From: Aspidapion aeneum
Lineage: Eukaryota; Arthropoda; Insecta; Coleoptera; Brentidae
Assembly: GCA_963576565.1 (NCBI GenBank)
Contig: OY755046.1
Location: 64,453,379-64,517,378 of the forward strand
Length of the DNA: 64,000 nt
Direction of reading: 5' to 3'
The position numbers and the translations under genes were made by a program. A model generated the notes under the pieces. The model ran no database searches. It saw only the letters and a list, made by a program, of their open reading frames with translations, and was not told the DNA's origin. Shown piece after piece: positions 48,746-60,700 of this stretch (position 1 is the stretch's first letter; the number at the start of each line of letters is the position of its first letter).

Positions 48746-51700
48746 GGCGCGACAAAAAAGTTTCAAAATCTTCTGAAACGCAAAGATATATAAAAAATTT
48801 TGAAATCGGAGCAACTTTTTTTTTCTCGAAAAAATTAGGATCACCATAGCTCACACTACTATAGTATAGTATATGTGTGAGCTAAATATATATATTATAT
48901 TGATATTCCAGAAACTAAAATTTGGACCTTCAAAAACTTGGTGACCTTAATGGACATTATACAGTATAAACTGATAGATGTCGCATGAGGGCAAATGAAC
49001 TAAAATTTTTATTTTGTGACAAAAAGTCACTCTTTATAAAAAGTTCTGCTTCTTGTGAAAAGTATTGCCATATTTTAAATTTGAAAATATTATACAGATG
49101 AAAATATCACGATCGAGAAATCTGGGACAAAATATTAAACTAAAATAAGAAAACCAAACAGCTAAAATCAAGAGACGAATAAGATTGGCCTGGGCAGCAT
49201 TCGATAAAAAGCTACATATTGAAAAATAAAAAATATCCTCAGTACCTCAAAACGAAAGACCTGGACACTTACAAAATCAAACATGGATAAGGTAACAAAG
49301 GCCCAAGGATCAATGGAAAGACAAATGTAAAGCTAACAGATCGAAAACGAAATTAATGAATAAGAAATAAAACAAAAGTAAGGGATGTCAGAGAAGAGGT
49401 AACAATATTAAAAATTTGCCGTCATAAAATCAGACAAAAAGACAATAAACTGGACACCTTGGTAAAATAAAAGAAGTAGAGGAATACCCCAAATGAGATG
49501 AGCGGACGATTTGAAAAAGCATGCGGGAACTAGATGGATGAACAGGGCGACAGACAGAGAAGAGTAGAGGATATTGGGAGAGCCCCATGTCTAAAGATGG
49601 ATTGAAGAAGGCTTAAAAGATAGATAGATAGAGAAAGATATAGGGGGTCAAAAAACAGGAAAACATGAAATACTATTAAGAGTAAAGTGCCTTTATTTTG
49701 TATTTAAGAGCAAAGTAGCAAAGCGGCAAAGAAGAAAACCATTTTAAATCTTATCCAAAGACTAATTCTAAAATTAGAGTATGACTAAATTTCATTCATT
49801 ATGCAAAAATTGGACTTTTGGAAAAAATGCCACATAATAGTAGATTTTATTGAAAAAACAAAGGTGTGTACCTACCGAGTGTCATCTTTGTTCGGTCCAG
49901 AATTTTCCAGATTTTGATTATGTTCAATCAGCGCCTCTATAGCCTCGGCCGAACTATTTTTAACAGCATAATGTAGAGGGCTCTGTCGCATTTCATTGGT
50001 AAGAAGGTTTGGATTCGCACCGAGTTTCAACAAGCTTCTCACTAAGTTTTCATAGTTTCTTTTACATGCTAAGTGCAATGCGGTTTCCCCCTCCACATTT
50101 ACATGATTCAAATTTTTTAAATGGCCTGTCAGGTATTCTGCGGCGTTTTTAAAACCGCCTGTGATTAAAATTTGCAGCAGATCTGAGCAGGTTTCTGAAT
50201 AAAGAGGATCAGGCTGAGCTCCTAAAAATTATAAAAATATGAAATCATTTTCAAATTTAACATGGAATGATAAAATAAAAATTAAATCCGAAAAATACAA
50301 AATTCTAATTAAATTTTTATTTTACCAGTCCATGTTAAATTTAAACGTTTGAAGGCAATTATCTCAAAAACTAATGGATAGATTTTTGAATTTTTTACAC
50401 GGTTGTAAAGATATCCAAGAGACCTTCAAAACAAGGTATCACTAGACCCACAATATACCCCTCAAAGGTATTGCGTGCTACAAAAATTTCAAGATATCCA
50501 CAAAGTGTCCCCCTCTCAAAGAAAATCGACGTGTCTCGGCATTTTTAAAAATTTTTAGCAGTTCGCGAGAAATCCCGGGTGGAAAGTTTTAACTGACTGC
50601 TACAAGCATATATATTTATAAACTCTTAGTATATATTTATCAGCACCAAGATAACTTTAATTTAAATAGTTTTTATCATTCCTATCCTACAAGAAATAAA
50701 GAAAAAATTAGCATAGGCAAACACAATCACGAATATATGAAAAAAACTTTTCATTATCTTGGTTGCCGATTAATTAATGCATTACCAAAAAATATAAAAA
50801 AATTCCAAACTCAACATCTTTTTAAAAAATAAATAAAAGGCATACTTGTGCATAAAACTTTTTACACCGTAACGGAGTTTGAAAACTTTCTGCTAGGCGA
50901 CAGGTAGATTTTTGTTTTGTTTTTAAACAAATATTTCATTTAAAAAAAAATCAACTTTGTTTTGTGTCTCAGCGTTAGTCTTAAATGTGAAGTGTATTTT
51001 GTGTTAGTCTTTTTACAATCACAATATAAACGTTTGTTTTCTTTTTACTTTACATGTAATTTTAGATAATTTTTATTATTTATAACAAAAAATGGTTGGT
51101 GCTTGAAACCATAAGCAATATTTTTTGTAAAATTTTTTGACTTGTCTTATCTACAATTTTGTAGCAGAAAAGACTAATAAATATTCTATTCTATTCTATT
51201 CTATTATATTCGAATGCACAGTGTATATAAATTTTACTTAAGTCTTCAAAATATTTTTATTCGTATTTATTTAAAAAATTGACCCCCTGAATCTGAAATA
51301 AAACTACCCTGTCATGAAATATTTGATGACATAAACACAATTAAAAGTAAAAACCATATACATAATATTCAAATACCCACGGTAACTGCCCATTTATGAT
51401 GCAAACATGAGGGCCTTGAGGTCTTTAGGTTTATTATCTCAAAAACTAATGGATAGATTTTTGAATTTTTTACACGGTTGTAAAGATATCCAAGAGACCT
51501 TCAAAACAAGGTATCACTAAACCCACTTTCCCTATTAAAAATATAGGGGTAAAATATACCCCTCAAAGATACTGCGTGCTACAAAAATTTCAAGATATCC
51601 ACAAAGTGTCCCCCTCTCAAACAAAATCGACGTGTCTCGGCATTTTTTAAAATTTTTAGCTGTTCGCGAGAAATCCCGGGTGGAAAGTTTTAACTGACTG

Positions 51701-54700
51701 CTACAAGCATATATATTTATAAACTCTTTATATATCTATCAGCACCAAGATAACTTTAATTTAAATAGTTTTTATCATTCCTATCCTACAAGAAATAAAG
51801 AAAAAATTAGCATAGGCAAACACAATCACGAATATATGAAAAAAAATTTCATTATCTTGGTTGCCGATTATTTAATGCATTACCAAAAAATATAAAAGAA
51901 TTCCAAACTTAACATCTTTTTAAAAAATAAATAAAAGGCATACTTGTGCATAAAACTTTTTACACCGTAACGGAGTTTGAAAACTTTCTGCTAGGCGAAA
52001 GGTAGATTTTTGTTTTGTTTTTAAACAAATATTTCATTTTAAAAAAAATCAACTTTGTTTTGTATCTCAGCGTTAGTCTTAAATGTGAAGTGTATTTTGT
52101 GTTACTTTTTACAATCACAATATGAACGTTTGTTTTCTTTTTACTTTATATGTAATTTTAGATAATTTTTATTATTTATAACAAAAAATGGTTGATGCTT
52201 GAAACCATAAGCAATATTTTTTGTAAAATTTTTTGACTTGTCTTATCTACAATTTTGTAGCAGAAAAGACTAATAAATATTCTATTCTATTCTATTATAT
52301 TCTAATGCACAGTGTATATAAATTTTACTTAAATCTTCAAAATATTTTTATTCGTATTTATTTAAAAAATTGACCCCCTGAATCTGAAATAAAACTACCC
52401 TGTCATGAAATATTTGATGACATAAACACAATTAAAAGTAAAAACCATATACATAATATTCAAATACCCATGGTAACTGCCCATTTATGATGCAAACATG
52501 AGGGCCTTGAGGTCTTTAGGTTTATTATCTCAAAAACTAATGGATAGCTTTTTGAATTTTTTACACGGTTGTAAAGATATCCAAGAGACCTTCAAAACAA
52601 GGTATCACTAAACCCACTTTCCCTATTAAAAATATAGGGGTAAAATATACCCCTCAAAGATACTGCGTGCTACAAAAATTTCAAGATAACCACCAAGTGT
52701 CCCCCTCGCAAACAAAATCGAGGTGTCTCGGCATTTTTTAAAATTTTTAGCAGTTCGCGAGAAATCCCAGGTGGAAAGTTTTAACTGACTGCTACAAGCA
52801 TATATATTTATAAACTCTTAGTATATATCTATCAGCATCAAGATAACTTTAATTTAAATAGTTTTTATCATTCCTATCCTACAAGAAATAATGAAAAAAT
52901 TAGCATAGGCAAACACAATCACGAATATATGAAAAAAATTTGTCATTATCTTGGTGGCCGATTATTTAATGCATTACCAAAAAATATAAAAAAATTCCAA
53001 ACTCAACATCTTTTTAAAAAATAAATAAAACGCATACTTGTGCATAAAACTTTTTACACCGTAACGGAGTTTGAAAACTTTCTGCTGGGCGACAGGTAGA
53101 TTTTTGTTTTGTTTTTAAACAAATATTTCATTAAAAAAAAATTACTTTGTTTTGTGTCTCAGCGTTAGTCTTAAATGTGAAGTGTATTTTGTGTTAGTCT
53201 TTTTACAATCACAATATGAACGTTTGTTTTCTTTGTACTTTATATGTAATTTTAGATAATTTTTATTATTTATAACAAAAAATGGTTGGTGCTTGAAACC
53301 ATAAGCAATATTTTTTGTAAAATTTTTTGACTTGTCTTATCTACAATTTTGTAGCAGAAAAGACTAATAAATATTCTATTCTATTCTATTCTATTATATT
53401 CTAATGTACAGTGTATATAAATTTTACTTAAGTCTTCAAAATATTTTTATTCTTATTTATTTAAAAAATTGACCCCCTGAATCTGAAATAAAACTACCCT
53501 GTCATGAAATATTTGATGACATAAACACAATTAAAAGTAAAAACCATATACATAATATTCAAATACCCACGGTAACTGCCCATTTATGATGCAAACATGA
53601 GGGCCTTGAGGTCTTTAAGTAAAAAAGACCTGATTGGTTGCTTTCAAAGACATATGCATATTATTTCCATATAGTACGTATTATTGCAATACCTACGGTA
53701 CCTTACGATGCAGAATGCAAACACATTTGAAATAGCAATATCAATGAGTATAAGTCTATCCTCTTTGCGGTCCTTAAGATAAAATGTCCTAATTGGTTAT
53801 ACTTTTACGCATGAATATTATTTTATTCTTGTATTCGTTACGACAAATCATCGGCGTACAGTTGATAAAAACTTTATCTATGTAAACTTGGCATCTGTGC
53901 ATTTTTCGTACCTTTATTTCTGAATGTTTGCATCAAACGCCAACCATTGTGTAAATAGGTAACAGGGAGTATTGGAATATTACGTATATGGTAAAAACAA
54001 ACCTTTTTTAAGCAAGGCCTCGACGTAGTAATCCTCATCGGCCTCCTTTTTAAGGAGGGCATAATAGAGAGGACTGTGATCATCGTTTGTTTTAATATTT
54101 AGGTTCAAGTTTTCCTAAAACCAAAAAAAAGAGCTACTTAACAAAACTTAGGAGCTATCATGTTACGGATAGAAATAATATACACACAGACAGACATCAC
54201 GACGATATTGCTAGGATAGTCAGTACTACCCCATAGCCAATGTACTTTACCAGCATATAACGTCAATTCCATTTTCTTCTATGAGATATCCATAGATGAG
54301 ACCTTGTCAGCCATAAAATCATTGAAGAATAAGAAAGCATGCTGTAGCAATGAGGATATTCCAGTATTTGCTCTTGAGTATATATGGGATTATATCAAGT
54401 ATCCACTTAGGTTTCTGTACAATTTGTTTGTTACAAGTGGTACCTTTCCAGACAAACTTAAATTAGGACCTGTTGTCCCTTTATTTAAGAAGAGTGATTG
54501 CCAGCTTCTCGAGAATTATAGATCTATCACTGGCCTTCTGTCTTTTTCCAAAATCTTTGAGAAAATAAATGTAAATAGAATGAAGTCATTCCTGAATCAT
54601 GAAACCCTTCTCTCAAATGCACAGCATGGTTTCAGAGATAAATTGTCAACCAATACTGCCCCTTATGATTTCACTCAAGCAATTTACAACTCAATGGACT

Positions 54701-57700
54701 CAAGCAAGTTCACTGTTGCTCTCTATTTTGACCTCACACGTGCATTTGATTGTGTTGATAGTGTGTTTCTTCTTCAAAAACGGAATGCTTTAGGGTTTCG
54801 AGGTGATTTCAGAAATCTTGTTACTTCTTTTATGACAGGTAGGAAAATAAAGGTAAAGTTTGGTTCAGATTTCTCTAGCACTTGTGAGCAAAGATATGGG
54901 GTGCCACAAGGTAGTGTGCTATCCCCACTCCTATTTATTCTGTTTATTAATGACCTTGTAAGTTTTCTAGAAAGTTGTTGGTCCCCAGAGGATAAAATAA
55001 AAATCGTTCTGTATGCCGATGATTCCACCATTGTCATATCGTGTGAATCCCTACAAACTCTTATCGAAAAGTCCAATCTCATGCTTGATAAGTTTCATGA
55101 ATGGTGTACTCATTAACGTATTAACCGGAGGAGACTAGGAAATAAATAAACTAGATAAACAATTTGTTTTAAAAAACGTACTTCTGCAGAAAAGAACTCA
55201 TCGACTATTTTTGTTTGATCCATAGAAAACTCTATTTTCTTTCTCTTTAAGAATCACCAAAATTATCCGATCTTTCCTTTACTTTTATTTCTTTTTTAAA
55301 CCAATGCACCAGAAAAAGACGAAACTGTTCTTCTTACAAACCCTTACCAGATTAATTATACACGACCAAATATGGATATATAACAAGCGGTGATCACTTT
55401 AACTTGTGCTTCCAGCATTTATTTTGCTACTCCTTCGTTTTCCTTTATTAAACCAGTGCGAGAGAAAAAAACAAAACTTTTCTCGATTACAGTCCCTCAC
55501 TAAAACAAAGGAATTAGAAAGATGCCGCAATCGTCTAGGCCCGCGTAAAGTATCTTATTTTGTTCCTCTTTGTTAAACTGATGCGAGAAAAAGAGACAAA
55601 ACTATTCTTGATTAGAAGGTAGTCCCTTTGGACCCATTAGTATTTTGTAAAGGGTCAATGCGGCGTTTTTGACCTGTCTCTTTACGGTTCGGAATTGTTT
55701 TCGTGTTTTTTCTTAAAATATATTTTCGATCTGGACTCAAAATTAATCTTAAAAGACTTTAAAATGGTGTGGGAGTGTATTTTGTGCTAAAATCTCGACC
55801 ATCTTAATCCAGAAGTTTCGTTTTACAAGTAAGTTAAATAACTTGTTTGACCTTCAAAACAAAACAAAGACCAGTGCCGTAGAAATCAATATAAAATCAG
55901 AAAAAATTTTTTTCGGTATTATATAAATAATTATTTATTTGTTAAAAGTGTTTAAACATAAGTTTAGTTAGAAATGTACAGGGTATCCCAAGTTTTGGTG
56001 TTTTGATACTTTTAACTGAACTACGAGCCTTGATTTTCAACAGATAAGGTAAAAAAGGTATCTTATTTATATGGAAAGTAATTTTTTTATGTATACCTTT
56101 TTTATTTAACCGTTTTTTTTGTGTAAACAGTTTTTTTAGATTTGGATTGAGGCAATTTTTTAGGTTGGGTTAGTCCTTTTTACCTACTCTAAATTTTTAA
56201 CGTTGTCTAACCTAAAATAAAATACACCAAGCTAAAAGCATCCTAATCAAACATCTAATTGTCAATGGGTATCTATTCAGCTGTAAACTAAATTAAATTG
56301 CTTGTTTTAATAAGTTAGGTATTTAGTTTTAATAAATAAATATTTTGCCGCCGTCACTGGTAAATCGATCGACCATAAAAAATAAACATACGTCTACTGT
56401 GTGTCGCACAGCGTTGCCATCGTCTTTCCAAAAAATATTTCTATTCTTTTCCAACTTATTGAAGCATCTAGGGGTCAAATCGAATTGTTTTGATCAATGA
56501 ATTTTTGCCGCGGTTCCTGGTCTCCTCCGGTTAATACGTTAATGGGTGTACTAGTAACAAACTGCTAGTCAATGAGAGCAAAACTAAATACATGGTGTTT
56601 CACAAGAGAAAGTTAGTACCAAACTTTGTCCTCTCCATGAATGGTGTAAATGTTGATAGGGTTGACAGCTATAAGTTCTTAGGATTACATATCGATAGCC
56701 AGCTTACCTGGACCTGTCATATTGACCATGTAGCTGGAAAACTCAACTCTGCATACTTCGCAATAGTTAATTTGAAAAACATATTAACAACAAAACAACT
56801 TATAAATGTATATTATGCTTTGGTATACAGTCATCTGAAATACATGATTCTTTATTGGGGTCAATCATGCGAAATTGGGAGGGTTTTTGTGCTTCAGAAA
56901 CGAATCTTAAGGAAGATTTTTTCCTTGAGCCCTGTGGAATCATGTAGGCCTATATTTAAAAATCAAAAGCTACTTACTATTTATGGCATTTTGATACTTG
57001 AGGCGGCTATGTTTGTAAGGCGAAACAAAAGCAAATTCCCAACAGTTTCAACAAGTCATAACTATAATACTAGGCAAACAAGTAAAATCTTGATTCCAAA
57101 TTTTCATCTATCAGCTTTTAGGAAAAGTCCAAAATGTTTTGCTAGTTATGTATATAATAAAATTCCTAATGAAATAAATAATGTCACATCAGAAAAACAG
57201 TTCAAAAAAAGACTACAGAGCTACCTTATTGATAAATGTTTCTATAGCATTAGTGACCTTTTTGATCATTGACTAGAGTTAAATGTAATATTATATAGTA
57301 TTTTCTGCTGTAAAATTTGACATTGTATATACTTTTATAAGTCGATGTACAATAAAGAATTGAATTGAATTGAATAGGTACAAATATATCCAAATAACAA
57401 ATTTTTGGCATTATCTGAAAAAAAAATTTTCGTCGAAAATAATACCTTCTCTAGCCATTGCTGTACAGGCTAGGAAGGTAAAAAAGTACTTGAACCTATT
57501 ATCTAACCTGTTGCAATAGAACATCGAATATTTTCCTGTTATCAGCTTGGATCGCGATGTGTAACGCAGTGTACCCCATCTTGTTTTGAGCGTTGACATT
57601 GACGTTTCTCAGGATCAATTTCTCGGCAATTTTCTCGACATCTTCCAGGTCTTTTGGTGATCCTGCGACTAGATGTAGCGGAGAATCGTTTTCGATGCTA

Positions 57701-60700
57701 AACAAAAAATGTATATATTTTTCTTAAAACGAGTCGAGAAACAAGAGACCAGATTTTATTTATATTACGACATTTTTAAAAAAAATAGCGACGGGACAAA
57801 CCCATCAAAGTACTAGTCACTAAACTCACATTTTTTGGTCCCGAGCTTGACAAGGAAATAAATTGGTAAAAAAAAATTTAAGTCACAAGCTTTTATAAAA
57901 TGCACTAAAAATTAAAAAATAATTTTCTAACATTCTAATATTATCATAATAATAAAAGCGATGGCCGACTGATGGAAATTTTGACAATGTTAGCACGATA
58001 AGATATCCGTATCAATTAAATATCACTATTTGCAAGAATCAATCTAGCAGAAAAATGCAGAGGTATCAAAACCACCCAACCCGACCCAAGATACCCCAGC
58101 ATTTCTCTGACATAGGTATGACAATGGCATAACATTGCCGCACATCAAACATATCTTTGATGACCTGCTATGTTGAATATTCCTTAAGTGTTTAGATCAC
58201 AAATTTAGATTAAATTATGCTTTGATTTGCGGCAATCGCTTCTATTATTATGATAATATTAGAATGTTAGAAAATTATTTTTTAATTTTTAGTGCATTTT
58301 ATAAAAGCTTGTGACTTAAAAAAAATTTTTTACCAATTTATTTTCTACTTTTTAGTCTCTCTACTCTATTAAATGAAAATATAATAACATAACAGAAAAG
58401 TTTATTCTAGATTATAATGAAATCGCTGATCGTGAGTTGTTTGGAAACTCATTTTTCTATTGTGGGAAGGAGAGGGTGGGGGTAGAGGTGGAAATATATT
58501 TTTTGTTTGGGCTGTATTGCCATCGGACCTTTATGCATATACCAAATTTTATAAAAGTCATTTGAAGTGAAGTGTGTCAAAAACGCATTTTTTATGGAAG
58601 GGGGTGGGGGGTAGGGTGGGAGGACATTTTTTCATTATTATTGTATTGTCATCGGACCACTATATGTATACCAAATTTCATCCAAATCGGATAATGGGAA
58701 GTGTGACAAAAACGCATTTTTCTATAGATGGGGGTGGGGGTAGGAGTAGTAGGATTTTTTTTTCAATGTTGTGTTGTCTTCGGACCACTATATGTATACC
58801 AAATTTCATCCAAATCGGATAATGGGAAGGGTGTCAAAAACGCATTTTCTATGGAAAGGATGGGGGTAGGGGTGGTAGGATATTTATTTCTTGTTGTTGT
58901 ATTATCATCGGACCACTATGTTTATACCAAATTTTATCCAAATCGGATAACGGGAAGTGTGTCAAAAACACATTTTTCTATAGAAGGGGTGGGGGTAGGG
59001 GTGGGAATATATTTTTTTCTTAGTGTTGTATTGTCATGGGACCACTATTTGTGTACCAAATTTCATCCAAATCGGATAATGGGAAGTGTGTCAAAAACGC
59101 TTCACAAGATTTGATAGATAGTTAGATAGTTAGACAGAACATCTGAAGCTAAATATAAGCTTGTAAAAACATAACCCTCAATAAAAAAAATTATTAAAAA
59201 AAACACCCAATTGCTAAATTTACTTATTATTAACTACAGTTCATATCATTATTTTTGAGACAACTTTTTTTCGTTGGCCTATGCTTTTTGTTATGGTAAA
59301 CAGCTGATAACTGTCAAAAAGTTATCTCAAAAATTATGAAATGGAGTATAGTCGTAGTTGGGTACAAAATTGACAGGTATACCTATAATAATGTACGACG
59401 TGCTTCAACTTTTAGTTTTGATGCCCAAGGCGCACTTACGAAATTATACAGTTTTGTATTTTCATGAATCAGGTTATTGGGTAATTTTGTACCCAACTGC
59501 GACTAGTAGTTACAAGTAAATTTAGCAGTTGGGTGTTTTTTTTTAATTAATTTTTTTTTCCAACTTTTAGGTTTAATTCTGATTTAGCCTTATAAAAAGC
59601 AGTATGCATTTACAATTCATTTAGCTTTACCTAAAAAGTACGTGTAGATTTTCTACGGACGCGAATAGTGTTACCTTCCATTGAGTGAAGGTGGGGGAGG
59701 AGAGAGGGAGGAGGGAACCAGTAAAATAGTGTCGAAAAAATCTTAAAGCGTGTGCAGAAAGAATTTTTGAAATCGTTCTAAATTTGTGAAAGGTATAGCT
59801 ACAACTATTAATAATAAGGAGGGCGGGGAGAAGAGAGGGAGAGGGAGGGGGAAACTAGTAAAAAAAAGTCTTAAAGCGTGTGCAGAAAGAACTTTTGAAA
59901 TCGCTTTATATTTGTGAAAGTTATAGCCACAACTACTTATAAGGAGAGCGGAGAAGAGAGAGGGAGAGACGGGAAGGGGGAACTCGTAAAATGATGGTGG
60001 AAAAAAAATCTGAAGGCGTATGCAGAAATAATTTTTGAAATCGCTCTATATTTGATAAAATTATGCGACTATGGTTTTTGAATAGGGTGGGGGGAATGAC
60101 AGGAGGGGAGATGGGTGGGAGCAGGGAGGACTACAAAGTAACCACAGCAAACTAGAGGACATGTGGAATGGGTGATTAAAGGAATTTCATTAAAATCGCC
60201 TGAAATTTAGATTATTTGTATGCCTTAAAGCTACATCATGTGACAAAATGGCGTCTGAAGACCATCATGTTGATTCCTGTTTAAAAAAATATAGCCTATA
60301 GCACCTTCGGGATCAGTAGCAATTCAACGGCCCCTTTTTTTAATCAAAATCGGTTCAGCCGTTTTGCCTCTAACGTGACACAAACATACATATCTACATA
60401 CTTACATACATACATATTACAAAAAACATTACCCTTCCTGTCGCCGCCGTGCTGCAGTCAAAAATTTGAATTTCAGTGACTTTGAAGGGTTTGTCTCTAT
60501 TCCATTAAACTAAAGTATTGTTCATACTCGTCTTAGTCTTTTGTTTTTGATTAGTCTTTATCCTTTGATTAGTCTTAGCTGTCTTAAACAAAATCGGCTG
60601 TTCATACTCGTCTTTTGTTTTTGGTTAGTCTTAGTCATAACCCACTGAAAAAAAAATCAATTTCAATAAAAATGCCCTTTCAAAAGTCATTTTCTACACA

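Noticed and set aside
50361..53617. Tandem units considered as a CRISPR-like or regulatory array
   Set aside because: Units are over 1 kb, lack spacers, and carry a retrotransposon 3' end; the genome is eukaryotic.
53874..54083. 69-codon minus-strand frame
   Set aside because: It overlaps an ANKFY1 exon in the wrong frame; the homologous frame (ENLNLNIKTNDD) is different.
58574..59114. Gly/Val-rich plus-strand frames of 82 and 128 codons
   Set aside because: Translations of the GGGGGTAGGGG minisatellite; the unit length is not a meaningful protein repeat.
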